Origin: Veillonella atypica KON
Lineage (GTDB): Bacteria; Bacillota; Negativicutes; Veillonellales; Veillonellaceae
Assembly (NCBI RefSeq): GCF_002959915.1
Contig: NZ_PPDE01000005.1
Coordinates: forward strand, 1 to 64,000
Direction of reading: 5' to 3'
Length of the DNA: 64,000 bases
The translations under genes and the position numbers were made by a program. The notes below the pieces were generated by a model. The model ran no database searches. It saw only the letters and a program-made list of their open reading frames with translations, and had not been told where the DNA came from. Positions 44,235-53,512 of the stretch are shown one piece after another (the stretch's first letter is position 1; each line of letters opens with the position of its first letter).

Positions 44235-45416
44235 ATGTCTCTTACTGAACAATTTTCCAGTGCTTCTGAAAGCTTCGCCCAAGAGGCTTTCACCATTAAC
44301 TATACATTGGCGAAGAATCCAGAACTGTCTAGTCATGAATTTAAGTCTGTTAAGACAATCGGTGCTGTCCTTGAAAAACACGGTATTCCTGTGACCTATG
44401 AGTTCTGTCACTTGCCGACTGCCTTTAAGGCGTCTGTTGTGAAAGTAGATAATCCTAAGGGCCGTTTAGCTATATTATGCGAATACGATGCGCTCCCAGA
44501 TGTGGGACATGCGTGTGGCCATTGTGCTAGCGGATCTATGAGTGTACTAGCAGCTCTTGCATTGCATAAGATGCAGCAAGAAGGCGTAGCTTTCAACATG
44601 GATATCGACATCATTGGAACCCCTGATGAGGAAGCGATGGGCTGCAAGGTGGATATGTGCAACGCTGGTGTGTTCAAGAATTACGATTTTGCCATTATGG
44701 TGCATCTTGATGGCGAAGAAACGCGGCCGAATTCACAATTCTTAGCCCTTGATTGTTTCCGTGCTACATTCCACGGTAAACCGGCCCATGCGGCTGGCGA
44801 GCCTTGGAATGGCATCAATGCGGTAAACGGCGTGCAACTCGCCATCCATGCCATGGATATGCTGCGTCAACAAGTGCGTCCAGAGTCTCGCATCGGCACG
44901 TGGATTATTAATGGTGGTACCGCATCCAATGTCATTCCTGCGACTGGCGAATTAGAGGTTACCGTGCGTCATACAGAACGTGACTATTTGAACGGTTTAT
45001 CTGAACAGATTAAAAAAATCTTTGAAGGCGCTGCCCTTTGTACAGGTACAACAGTAGATGTTGAGTTTTACGGAAATCCTTATGATGATATGAACCAAAA
45101 CCATCGTGGCACACACCTCATCGAGGACGTGATGGCTGACATGGGACTCGATTTTGAACCAGGTCCAGCGGACATTGGGGGCAGTTCCGATATCGGTAAT
45201 GTCAGCTATCAATGTGCCGCATTCCATCCTAAATTGCGCTTGGCCGGTCCAGATAAGGTGTGCCACGCCAAAGAATTTGCGGACGCTATGCTGGAACCAA
45301 CCATTGAGCAAACCATTGTAGATGGCGCCAATATCATTGGAGGTACATTGTTGCGATTAGTAGAAAATCCAACTATCTTAGAAGAAATTGTGGCTGAGTT
45401 TAATGCAACTAAATAA
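44235..45416 (+). CDS. M20-family metallo-amidohydrolase
   Basis: 393 residues. Metal-ligand segments CEYDALPDVGHACGH, GTPDEEAMGCKVDM and the dimerisation/substrate segment FHGKPAHAAGEPWNGINA match the AbgB/amidohydrolase branch that cleaves N-acyl amino acids or p-aminobenzoyl-glutamate. The usual Asp/Ala after HACGH is Cys here (HACGHC). AGGAGGACCT precedes ATG 44235. Substrate unknown; it is divergent from the amino-acid binding protein, which hints at amino-acid scavenging. Confidence 0.85.
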   Translation: MSLTEQFSSASESFAQEAFTINYTLAKNPELSSHEFKSVKTIGAVLEKHGIPVTYEFCHLPTAFKASVVKVDNPKGRLAILCEYDALPDVGHACGHCASGSMSVLAALALHKMQQEGVAFNMDIDIIGTPDEEAMGCKVDMCNAGVFKNYDFAIMVHLDGEETRPNSQFLALDCFRATFHGKPAHAAGEPWNGINAVNGVQLAIHAMDMLRQQVRPESRIGTWIINGGTASNVIPATGELEVTVRHTERDYLNGLSEQIKKIFEGAALCTGTTVDVEFYGNPYDDMNQNHRGTHLIEDVMADMGLDFEPGPADIGGSSDIGNVSYQCAAFHPKLRLAGPDKVCHAKEFADAMLEPTIEQTIVDGANIIGGTLLRLVENPTILEEIVAEFNATK

Positions 45417-45468
45417 TTCTCATCTACATATAATATTACTAAATAGTTTCTAGCTGATGGAAATAGCG

Positions 45469-45795
45469 CTAAATAAAATGTTTCCTGTATCTCTCTGGGG
45501 AGCTGTAATATCGTAGATAGAATTCGTTGCCTCTTTCAGAATTACTGATGATAGATGATAAGGGAACATTGCCATTTATAAAACTACGATTTTGGGTAAA
45601 ATAAGTGCCCACCTCAATGTCGTGGTGATGGAGTGCCCATACCACGTTATTTCCAGCGATGATAGGAATGTATTTAAACTCAAGATATTCAAATAAACTA
45701 GCTATGGTGATGCCGTCTGGTACGGTAAATTCTTCGCGATGATGACTCATATCATCAGCTGCACAAACGGCATCTCGATCGATAATTATATGCAT
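45469..45795 (-). CDS. hypothetical protein
   Basis: 108 residues. AAAGGATGTG precedes the ATG at 45795. Alternating strands, no membrane segment; HIIIDRDAVCAADDMSHHRE at the start and SSPERYRKHF at the end. The layout resembles small proteins of about 100 residues with an EbsC/ubiquitin-like fold, but I recognise no family. Confidence 0.6.
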   Translation of the reverse strand: MHIIIDRDAVCAADDMSHHREEFTVPDGITIASLFEYLEFKYIPIIAGNNVVWALHHHDIEVGTYFTQNRSFINGNVPLSSIISNSERGNEFYLRYYSSPERYRKHFI

Positions 45796-45891
45796 ATGAT
45801 TTCACATCCTTTGAAATAGTAATTCTACAATCTTATGTGATTATCTATATTGTACATCAAGTAAAATTTATATTGTATTAAAGGAGGTTTT

Positions 45892-46836
45892 ATGTCCTCA
45901 TCTGAACCATTAGACATTAAAAACTATATAGGCCTTACTGGTGATACACCCATTCGATTCATCGCGTCCGATGTGGATGGCACTTTAGTGAATGACGCGA
46001 AATCCGTAGATCCAGAGGTGGTCAATGCGGTTCGTGCCGCTCGTGAAAGCGGTATCCGTGTGGCCATCGCATCGGGCCGTGCCTGGCATGAGATGGACGA
46101 TGTCATCGAGGCCATGCCGTGCTTGCGTTATTTTGTGTGCACCAATGGCGCCTATGTCATGGATAAAGAAGAACAAAAGGAACTCGTTCACATTACTCTT
46201 GATAAAACTCGGACCATGGATTTAGTGAGAAAACTAATGACCTATGGTGTGTTTGTAGAGGCTTATGTGAAAGCCGAGATTTTCGGTCAATATCCTGTTG
46301 TTGATAATGAGACAGCGCAAGCAGAACATTTCTTTAGACCGAATATTAGGCCGTTCATTTTAAAAACACGTACCATGGTGCCCGATTTAATAGCTCATTT
46401 AGAATCGTTACCAGAAGGACCGGAGAAAATTCAAATCTTTTATGGCGATGAACGTATACGCGAATGCATCCTAGCTGATTTGCGGGATGAGTTCCAAGGT
46501 GCAGCTATAGATGGCAAAGGGCGCGAACGCTTTTACGATGTCCTTGAATCTAGCGAGGGCAATTTAGAATTTGTGTTACCTCATACGACAAAAGGCACAG
46601 CCGTAGAGGCCTTGGCGAACCATTGGGGCTATACTCCTGACGAGGTGATGACTATCGGCGACAGCGAAAATGATCTATCCATGATCCGCTTTGCCAGCGC
46701 CAGCGTGGCTATGGGAAATGCACGAGATAATGTGAAAGCTGCCGCCCGTTATGAAACGACAGATAATAATCACTATGGCGTAGCTCGTGCACTATATTCG
46801 GCTATTGCGTATAATCGTGAATTCGAAAATAAATAG
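45892..46836 (+). CDS. Cof-type HAD hydrolase
   Basis: 314 residues. HAD motif I SDVDGTLVND (about residues 25-34), motif II IASGRAW, motif III/IV TKGTAVEALANHWG and IGDSENDLSM. A C2B cap lies between. The family dephosphorylates sugar phosphates, nucleotides or flavins. The N-terminal ~20 residues before motif I are longer than usual. AAAGGAGGTTTT precedes the ATG. Confidence 0.9.
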   Translation: MSSSEPLDIKNYIGLTGDTPIRFIASDVDGTLVNDAKSVDPEVVNAVRAARESGIRVAIASGRAWHEMDDVIEAMPCLRYFVCTNGAYVMDKEEQKELVHITLDKTRTMDLVRKLMTYGVFVEAYVKAEIFGQYPVVDNETAQAEHFFRPNIRPFILKTRTMVPDLIAHLESLPEGPEKIQIFYGDERIRECILADLRDEFQGAAIDGKGRERFYDVLESSEGNLEFVLPHTTKGTAVEALANHWGYTPDEVMTIGDSENDLSMIRFASASVAMGNARDNVKAAARYETTDNNHYGVARALYSAIAYNREFENK

Positions 46837-46897
46837 AAATAAAAATCTGATAGCAAGTTGATGATAGTCCCCATGATTGATAGCGAGGTGATGTAAT

Positions 46898-47089
46898 ATG
46901 GGAAATCTAAAATTTGATATAGACGATACCTGCGTGAAATGTGGGGCCTGTGCTGAAGACTGTCCTGTACAATGCATCACAGAAGGAACTACAAAATTTA
47001 TCATTGGTAGCGGCTGCATCAGTTGTGGTGATTGCTATTCAATTTGTCCTGTCGGGGCCGTGCAAATGCATAAGAAATCCGAACGTTAA
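46898..47089 (+). CDS. 2x[4Fe-4S] ferredoxin
   Basis: 63 residues. Two clusters CVKCGACAEDCP and CISCGDCYSICP, typical clostridial-type ferredoxin. It carries low-potential electrons between enzymes such as bifurcating ETF or CODH (inference). GCGAGGTGATGT precedes the ATG. Confidence 0.93.
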   Translation: MGNLKFDIDDTCVKCGACAEDCPVQCITEGTTKFIIGSGCISCGDCYSICPVGAVQMHKKSER

Positions 47090-47263
47090 AAAGTAATGTA
47101 TAACTTTCATACGGAATATATGGAGTCCATATACTTCGTATGGTATAATGAAATGTAATGAAATTTAGCGTTTTGCTTGTTAAAACGCACCCCCAGTACA
47201 GGAATGTATGGACATTATAAATTGGTGAATATACTTTCACAAATAGATGCATACGGAGGAACT
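47090..47263 (+). other. guaA leader region
   Basis: A TATAAT at about 47146 may be the -10. A hairpin GCGTTTT-GCTTGTT-AAAACGC (about 47169-47189) follows. I looked for a purine riboswitch and did not find its consensus. Confidence 0.4.
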
Positions 47264-48799
47264 ATGGAAAACAAGGAATTTGTTATTGTTGTCGATTTCG
47301 GCGGTCAATATAATCAGTTGATTGCACGCCGCGTTCGTGAAAATCATGTATACTGCGAAGTATATCCATACAACAAAGCATTGGAAAAAATTAAGGAATT
47401 GAAGCCGCAAGGTATCATCTTCACTGGTGGTCCTAACAGCGTGTACGAAGAGAATTCTCCTAAAATTGAAAAGGAAATCTTTGAACTTGGCATTCCAGTT
47501 CTTGGCATGTGCTATGGTATGCAATTTATGGCGCATACATTGGGTGGTGAAGTTAAATCTGCGGACAACCGTGAGTTTGGTAAAACACCTACTAAAGTGG
47601 ACACTACATCCCCATTGTTCAAAGGCTTGGACGAAGACCAAGTTGTGTGGATGTCCCACGTTGACTATGTAGCAAAAGTTCCTGAAGGGTTCGAAATTGT
47701 TGCGCATACAAAAGACTGCCCTGTTGCATCTATGCAAAATAAAGAACGCAAATTATACGCTATGCAATATCATGCAGAAGTATTGCACACTGAACATGGT
47801 AAAGAAATGCTTCACAACTTCTTGTATGAAGTATGTGGTTTCACAGGCACATGGACAATGGCAAACTATGCAAAAACTGCTATTGAAGAAATCCGTAACA
47901 CTGTAGGCGATGGCAAAGTATTGTTAGCATTGTCTGGCGGTGTAGATAGCTCCGTTGCGGCAGCTCTTATTTCTAAAGCTGTTGGCGACCAATTGACTTG
48001 TATCTTCGTTGACCATGGTTTAATGCGTAAAAACGAAGGCGATGAAGTTGAAGCAGCTTTCAAAGATTCCGGCATGCATTTCATCCGCGTCGATGCAGAA
48101 AAACGTTTCTTAGATAAATTGGCTGGTCTTGAAGATCCAGAAGCGAAACGTAAAGCTATCGGCGAAGAATTTATCCGTGTATTCGAAGATGAAGGTCGTA
48201 AAATCGGCTCCGTTGACTTCTTGGCGCAAGGTACAATCTACCCTGACGTTATTGAGTCCGGTACTGGCGAAGCAGAAGTTATTAAATCTCACCACAACGT
48301 AGGCGGCTTGCCTGCAGTTGTAGACTTCAAAGGCCTTATCGAACCATTGCGCAACCTCTTCAAAGACGAAGTGCGTGAACTTGGTTCTGAATTAGGCTTG
48401 GCCGATTACCTCGTATGGCGTCAACCATTCCCAGGTCCTGGTCTTGCTATTCGCGTAATGGGCGAAATCACGAAAGACAAACTCGACATCTTGCGTGATG
48501 CGGACTACATCTTCCGTGACGAAATTGCAAAAGCTGGCCTTGATCGCAGCATCAACCAATGCTTTGCAGTATTAACATCTACACGTACCGTAGGCGTTAT
48601 GGGTGACTTCCGTACATACGATTACACATTGGCATTGCGTGGCGTAACAACAACAGACTTCATGACTGCTGACTGGGCGCGCATCCCTTACGACGTATTG
48701 GATACAATCTCCCGTCGTATCGTGAACGAAGTACAACACATTAACCGTATCGTGTACGATATTACATCTAAACCACCTGCTACAATTGAGTGGGAATAA
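47264..48799 (+). CDS. guaA: GMP synthase (glutamine-hydrolysing)
   Basis: 511 residues. Glutamine amidotransferase domain with catalytic Cys in LGMCYGMQ, then the ATP pyrophosphatase P-loop [11 protein letters not shown] and the C-terminal dimerisation domain ending [13 protein letters not shown]. It converts XMP to GMP. ACGGAGGAACT precedes ATG 47264; an upstream in-frame ATG has no site. Its 3' end acts as an attachment site for the island that follows. Confidence 0.97.
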   Translation: MENKEFVIVVDFGGQYNQLIARRVRENHVYCEVYPYNKALEKIKELKPQGIIFTGGPNSVYEENSPKIEKEIFELGIPVLGMCYGMQFMAHTLGGEVKSADNREFGKTPTKVDTTSPLFKGLDEDQVVWMSHVDYVAKVPEGFEIVAHTKDCPVASMQNKERKLYAMQYHAEVLHTEHGKEMLHNFLYEVCGFTGTWTMANYAKTAIEEIRNTVGDGKVLLALSGGVDSSVAAALISKAVGDQLTCIFVDHGLMRKNEGDEVEAAFKDSGMHFIRVDAEKRFLDKLAGLEDPEAKRKAIGEEFIRVFEDEGRKIGSVDFLAQGTIYPDVIESGTGEAEVIKSHHNVGGLPAVVDFKGLIEPLRNLFKDEVRELGSELGLADYLVWRQPFPGPGLAIRVMGEITKDKLDILRDADYIFRDEIAKAGLDRSINQCFAVLTSTRTVGVMGDFRTYDYTLALRGVTTTDFMTADWARIPYDVLDTISRRIVNEVQHINRIVYDITSKPPATIEWE

Positions 48800-48800
48800 T
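48749..48800 (+). repeat. attachment-site-like sequence in the guaA 3' end (left)
   Basis: The last 52 bases of guaA match 51692-51743 at 43 positions, including the unbroken AATTGAGTGGGAATAA. The guaA 3' end is a known integration target for mobile elements. Confidence 0.75.
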
Positions 48801-48885
48801 AAGTAAATCGTATTAATTTTTATTCTCTTTTATCTTATTTATCGATATAATTCTCAGAACAAACATTAATTTGGGGTAAATAATT

Positions 48886-48919
48886 GAGCCAACAGAAGAA
48901 TTCTTCTGTTGGCTCTTTT
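48886..48919. terminator. perfect-palindrome terminator after guaA
   Basis: GAGCCAACAGAAGAA is followed by its exact reverse complement and then TTTT. Confidence 0.85.
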
Positions 48920-49117
48920 CTATTATTATGAAATGAATAATTAAATCAATTGCGATTATTATAAGGTATAAATGGTGAATATTCATAAAATCTTAAAAGT
49001 AGTATAATTAAATAGGAAAATTATTGAATATAAAATGTAGGGAATTATTGATTTTGTGTAATTATATCTAATATAAACTTATTGTATTAACTAGATAAAG
49101 TTAAAATGGGGGAGATT

Positions 49118-49993
49118 ATGTTTTTATGTGAACAATCAATTAAACAACTTAGGATAATAATAAATGGTGATGATACACCTGATTATAAATCTGGATCTGA
49201 GTTAGTTAGTTTTTTTAATAAACTTGGATTTAATGATTATTATGGGCAAGGATTTCCATCTAGATGGATATTTACTGAACTAAAATTAAATGAAATTAAT
49301 GGAACGACTAAATTAGAGAGTTGTATTAAAGCTATATTTGCTGTGAATAATTATATCGGTAGGATAGATTATTTAGATAATCTAATTGATGAGTTTAACC
49401 AATATTTAGTGTTTGATAAGCTTAAAGTCGTTAGAGAGAATGAGAAAATCTTAATTGAAAAATTAGATAAGATAATTATTCCTCCGGTAAAGGGACAATC
49501 AGATATTTCGGAAAAAGAGTTTTTACAATTAGCGTTTGATACATCTATTGATGATATCGGATTAGAGTATAATATAACTGAAATTTTAAAGATTAGGATG
49601 ATTGAAGCTGAGAGTGATATAAAGGCAGGCTGTGCATTATCAGCCATTATCCTTATTGGTAGTATTGCTGAAGGAATACTATTAGGTATTGCTACAAAGT
49701 ATCCTAGAAGTTTTAATACTGTGAATAGCGCTCCTACTAATCGAAATGATGGAAAAGTTAAACCGTTTAATGCGTGGACACTTAATGATTTTATTGAATC
49801 TGCATATGAATTAGATATAATTCATGAAGATGTTAAGAAGTTTAGTCATGTTCTTAGAGAATTTCGAAATTATATTCACCCATATCAACAACTTTGTTCG
49901 AAATTTAATCCTGATATACACACCGCAGCAATTTGCTTACAAGTATTAAAAGCACTAATTACACAAGTTAGTAAATATGTAAGAAGAGTTTAA
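49118..49993 (+). CDS. HEPN-motif-containing protein, possible defence gene
   Basis: 291 residues, markedly AT-rich. The N-terminal region (SGSELVSFFNKLGFNDYYGQ, RWIFTELKLNEING) resembles N-terminal domains of AbiJ-like abortive-infection proteins, from memory. The C-terminal half has helices (IKAGCALSAIILIGSIAEGI) and LREFRNYIHPYQQ, an Rx6H motif like those of HEPN ribonucleases. ATG 49118 is chosen because GGGGGAG lies 5-6 nt upstream. It is the first gene of the guaA island. Confidence 0.6.
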   Translation: MFLCEQSIKQLRIIINGDDTPDYKSGSELVSFFNKLGFNDYYGQGFPSRWIFTELKLNEINGTTKLESCIKAIFAVNNYIGRIDYLDNLIDEFNQYLVFDKLKVVRENEKILIEKLDKIIIPPVKGQSDISEKEFLQLAFDTSIDDIGLEYNITEILKIRMIEAESDIKAGCALSAIILIGSIAEGILLGIATKYPRSFNTVNSAPTNRNDGKVKPFNAWTLNDFIESAYELDIIHEDVKKFSHVLREFRNYIHPYQQLCSKFNPDIHTAAICLQVLKALITQVSKYVRRV

Positions 49994-50186
49994 GTGAAGT
50001 ATCCAATTAGTTTGTAAGAAGGTAAAAGATATTGTGGGATAATGGATCTAGCCTTGTAGTTGAGACGATATTAATATTTAAACAAAAATAGGGAGGGAAT
50101 TTTGTTTAAAAAAGATATTTGGTTTTAAAATAAATATGTTGATAGTTGTGTAATCTATTATTATTAATTAAATAGAGGTGGGAAAG

Positions 50187-51620
50187 ATGCCTGAGCAAGA
50201 AGTTATCATAAGGAATAATACATTAATTGAGCAAGGTACTCAGTTTGAGTCTATGTTGAAAGAATGGGGATTGCCATCAGAAAATATAATTGCTAATACA
50301 GATGAACGTATTAGGTTGATAAATAACTTACCTAGCCTTATGGCTAATATTCCTGCAGAACAGAGGCAAAACGCAACATATTTATCTAGATTTGTTGCAG
50401 GTGCTTTGATAGGGCTTTTTGATGCTTCATTAAATTATATTTGGAATGAAGTTGTTATAAGTCTTCGAAAACGAATTGTTTATTTTGGTATTGATGTATT
50501 TTTTGATAATGCAGTTTCAACTAAGGTAAGAGATCAATATTTGACAGAGGAGGATTTGTCTGGTATTAAAGATAGAGTTATGCTCGAGACCCTTAAAAAG
50601 TTGGAGTGGATATCAAATGTAGTTTATTTAAAGTTATGTCATATATTAGATATGAGGAACCAAATAGGAGCATCTCATCCTAATTCTTATGATATTAATG
50701 CACTAGAACTATTAGGGTGGTTACAAACGTGTGTATCTGAGGTAATTACTGATAAGCCATCTGATTCAGCAGTTCTTATAAGAGGGATTATTCAAGGAAT
50801 AAAAACAAATAGAGAACCAATAGATGATAATAAAATACAATCTATTGGTGAAGCTATTGCAAAACTTTCATCTTCAATGGCGGGAGCATTATTACGTTCT
50901 TTATTTGGTATTTTTATTGCAGATGATACATCTATGGAGATAAGAAATAATATTCTTAAAATTTCTAAAGAGGTTTGGGAGTACTGTAAAGAAGATATCA
51001 AAGTTGATTTTGGAGAGAAGAAGCTTCTTTATCGTAATAGTTTACAAACGGCAAAAGAAGAGTTGGCATATAAGTTTTTAGAGAATTGTGATGGTTTGTC
51101 ATATTTATCTATCACTGAACGTAGCTTAACTATTAGCAGTTTGTGTGATGATCTAATTCAAATTCATGATAGTTGGGATAATTATTATCATGAAGTACCG
51201 GTAGCAAGAGAAATAATGAAATATATTTCTGTTTCTGCAGATATTCCCAAGGATAGAGAAATAAAATTAATTAATACTTTTTTGGTTTGTAGAATTGGTC
51301 GAGAGGTTTCATATTGCGATGGAGTTTCACTAGGGGCTATAAAATATTATGACTCTTTATTTAAGTTGTTATCAGAAGAACAAATTAAAGTAACCTTAGT
51401 TGAATTAAATAAATACTTAGACTCTATATCTTCAGGGACATCTATAAGAGCGAGAAATATAAGGCAAATTATAAATATATTGAATCGAGAAGATATTAAT
51501 GAAAGGCTAAAAGAGATTATTGATTACATAATTTCTTTTGATAATAAGAATATAATTCATAAAGTATATAAAGATAAAAAATTTAAGGATATTTCAAAGG
51601 GGATTTTAATATTTAGTTGA
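50187..51620 (+). CDS. hypothetical protein with HEPN-like Rx6H motif
   Basis: 477 residues, AT-rich, probably soluble. DMRNQIGASHPNS at about residue 157 gives R-x6-H, preceded by long helices (LEWISNVVYLKLCHIL), similar to HEPN/Apea-type RNases. The remaining C-terminal ~300 residues are helical and unrecognised. GAGGTGG lies before ATG 50187. It follows the 49118 gene with a 190-nt gap that itself contains a short dead frame after GGGAGGG. Confidence 0.55.
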   Translation: MPEQEVIIRNNTLIEQGTQFESMLKEWGLPSENIIANTDERIRLINNLPSLMANIPAEQRQNATYLSRFVAGALIGLFDASLNYIWNEVVISLRKRIVYFGIDVFFDNAVSTKVRDQYLTEEDLSGIKDRVMLETLKKLEWISNVVYLKLCHILDMRNQIGASHPNSYDINALELLGWLQTCVSEVITDKPSDSAVLIRGIIQGIKTNREPIDDNKIQSIGEAIAKLSSSMAGALLRSLFGIFIADDTSMEIRNNILKISKEVWEYCKEDIKVDFGEKKLLYRNSLQTAKEELAYKFLENCDGLSYLSITERSLTISSLCDDLIQIHDSWDNYYHEVPVAREIMKYISVSADIPKDREIKLINTFLVCRIGREVSYCDGVSLGAIKYYDSLFKLLSEEQIKVTLVELNKYLDSISSGTSIRARNIRQIINILNREDINERLKEIIDYIISFDNKNIIHKVYKDKKFKDISKGILIFS

Positions 51621-51691
51621 TTATATTTCAATTTATTATTTATTTGAATTATGTATATTAGACGAAACACAATACACAATACATCCATCAT

Positions 51692-51743
51692 ATCGTATAG
51701 GATGTTATATCTAAATTAATTGCTATAATTGAGTGGGAATAAG
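51692..51743 (+). repeat. decayed copy of the guaA 3' end (right)
   Basis: ATCGTATAGGATGTTATATC..ATTGCTATAATTGAGTGGGA aligns with the guaA terminus without gaps. It is not translatable as guaA (in-frame stop). It is followed by the palindrome GAAATAACTATAGTTATTTC and a terminator that may have been guaA's original one. Confidence 0.75.
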
Positions 51744-51772
51744 AAATAACTATAGTTATTTCTAAGCTAAAT

Positions 51773-51803
51773 AAGCCTCCTATCTTTTGATGGGAGGCTT
51801 TTG
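51773..51803 (+). terminator. terminator at the island's right edge
   Basis: AAGCCTCC-TATCTTTTGATG-GGAGGCTT followed by TTGTATTTT. Confidence 0.75.
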
Positions 51804-51879
51804 TATTTTGTACAAAAATTGGTATACTGATTTTAAGTTATAGATTTTGGTTAAACAGTTGTTTGAAAATAGAGGTTCT

Positions 51880-52299
51880 ATGAAAATCACAAGATCTTTC
51901 GGAGAGGATTTTAAGTATTCTCTCCACGATGCAAGCTTACAAAAAATTGAATACGTAGATGGTAATTTTATCTTTACCTTTGATTATATGTTCTCCTATG
52001 AGAACGGTGTTGAACAAACTCATAAGGCTAAGATTGTATTTGAGAAATGTGATATTGATGGTTTAGAAATTCTCGTTTTTAATAATACAATATTAGATAC
52101 TTTTACAGGTAAAAGTATTAAGTTACCTCAATATCAACAGGAGTATAGTGAAAGTGAGTTTGAGGTCCTTACAGAGACCTATAATTGGCGCCGTGCTGTA
52201 CTCCAAGGATGGTTATGGACTGAAGGGAATCCAGTTCACTGTATAATGGACATATACTTTACAGGTGACATGGTATATGTAATTGATGAGAGCTTGTAA
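51880..52299 (+). CDS. hypothetical protein
   Basis: 139 residues from ATG 51880 (AGAGGT upstream); a TTG 33 nt earlier is less likely. Strand-rich: YSLHDASLQKIEYVDGNFIF and TFDYMFSYENG at the N-terminus, GWLWTEGNPVHCIMDIYFTG near the end. It may be an immunity-type or single-domain beta protein. No family is recognised. Confidence 0.55.
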   Translation: MKITRSFGEDFKYSLHDASLQKIEYVDGNFIFTFDYMFSYENGVEQTHKAKIVFEKCDIDGLEILVFNNTILDTFTGKSIKLPQYQQEYSESEFEVLTETYNWRRAVLQGWLWTEGNPVHCIMDIYFTGDMVYVIDESL

Positions 52300-52338
52300 A
52301 ATAAATCTTTCAACATAAACAAATGGGAGAAAATAATC

Positions 52339-52638
52339 ATGGGCTATAAAAATGTATGTACTAACTGTCGAATCGCCTTATCGGAGGGCACGAATTATGA
52401 GTTATTTAATACAAATAAAACCTGTCCTATATGTAAAGGTAAAATGTACTTTGTAAATGAGAAGTTTAAAGCTCCTAAAAAATCTAATGATAAAGAATGG
52501 AAGATTATCGAGTATTTGTTGTTGAGCGGTTATGATTTTAGAAATCCTATTTATGGAACTGAGAGATATATGTATTTCGAGTTTCCAAAGAACTTACAGG
52601 AGGTGGAGGCATTCGTTCGTGAGATGAGAAAGTTATAG
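52339..52638 (+). CDS. small zinc-ribbon-like protein
   Basis: 99 residues. CTNCRIAL and CPICKGKM form a CxxC...CxxC pair (residues about 6-9 and 34-37) expected to bind zinc. The C-terminal half EWKIIEYLLLSGYDFRNPIY is unrecognised. GGGAGAAAATAATC precedes the ATG. No partner is evident. Confidence 0.6.
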   Translation: MGYKNVCTNCRIALSEGTNYELFNTNKTCPICKGKMYFVNEKFKAPKKSNDKEWKIIEYLLLSGYDFRNPIYGTERYMYFEFPKNLQEVEAFVREMRKL

Positions 52639-52728
52639 TAAACTATATGAGCAAAGCGCTTTAATGATATGTAAATCAGCATTATCATATTACATAGTAT
52701 ATAAATTGAGAATAGAATATGCATAGTG

Positions 52729-52766
52729 AAGGCTACACAAGAGAATATGTCTTGGTGTAGCCTTTA
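52729..52766. terminator. terminator-like hairpin
   Basis: AAGGCTACAC...GTGTAGCCTTT, loop 16 nt. Confidence 0.7.
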
Positions 52767-52829
52767 GTAGTTAAACAGTATATACTTAGGGTAATAGCAA
52801 CATAAATTTTAAAGAGAGGAGGCAAAACT

Positions 52830-53093
52830 ATGTGTGAAGTAACAATAACACAAGCTACAGCAGAATTGCCTATGCTTGTAAAAAAACTACAGACAGGAGA
52901 AGAGTCTGTTGTGTATATCAAACAAGATGGACGGACTGTAGCACAGCTTACACTATCTGAAGACAATAGGCAAACAGAGTCTAAAGTGGATGTGTCGAAA
53001 CGTATAGGCATTGCAAAAGGTAAATTTAAAATGCCAAAAGATTTTGATAAATGGGATAAAGATATAGAAGAAATGTTTGGAGATACAATATGA
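52830..53093 (+). CDS. Phd/YefM-type antitoxin
   Basis: 87 residues. The N-terminal ITQATAELPMLVKKLQTGEE followed by SVVYIKQDGRTVAQL is a Phd/YefM DNA-binding domain. The acidic C-terminus (DFDKWDKDIEEMFGD) would wrap the toxin. AGAGAGGAGGCAAAACT precedes the ATG. It overlaps the PIN gene by 4 bp (ATGA). Confidence 0.82.
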   Translation: MCEVTITQATAELPMLVKKLQTGEESVVYIKQDGRTVAQLTLSEDNRQTESKVDVSKRIGIAKGKFKMPKDFDKWDKDIEEMFGDTI

Positions 53094-53494
53094 ATATATT
53101 ATTGGACACACATTATTTACTATGGTCTATTTTAGGTGATGATTCATTATCTAAAGAAGCAAGTGATATGATAATGAATCCAAATAATAATATTTATTAC
53201 AGTATTCTTTCCCTATGGGAAATTGAAATTAAGCATCTTAAACGTCCAATGTGTATGCCTATTGATGCAGTAATGGTAGAAGATAGCTGTGCGGGGGCGG
53301 GTTTTACATTGTTACCTATATTGGTTCCACATGTGTTAGCACTATCTACATTACATCGTGATGAGAATGCTAAAGCTCATAAAGATCCATTTGACCGTTT
53401 GTTAATTGCTCAGGCTAAAACATCTGATATGATATTTTTAACACATGATGAGCTTTTACCAGATTATAATGAACCATGTATTTGTTTTATGTAA
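53090..53494 (+). CDS. PIN-domain toxin (VapC-like)
   Basis: 134 residues. PIN ribonuclease acidic residues: D in ILLDTHYLLW, E in SLWEIEIKH, D in KDPFDRLLIAQ, D in FLTHDELL. The family cleaves RNA when the antitoxin is lost. Translation is coupled to the Phd-type gene. The pair sits just outside the guaA island. Confidence 0.85.
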   Translation: MNILLDTHYLLWSILGDDSLSKEASDMIMNPNNNIYYSILSLWEIEIKHLKRPMCMPIDAVMVEDSCAGAGFTLLPILVPHVLALSTLHRDENAKAHKDPFDRLLIAQAKTSDMIFLTHDELLPDYNEPCICFM

Positions 53495-53512
53495 TATGAA
53501 AGATTAAATAAT

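Noticed and set aside
47090-47263. Purine riboswitch before guaA
   Set aside because: The conserved core nucleotides and P1-P3 arrangement are absent; only a simple hairpin and a promoter-like TATAAT are seen.
50090-50130. Small ORF after GGGAGGG in the gap between the two island genes
   Set aside because: The frame stops after about eight codons, so it is not a credible gene.
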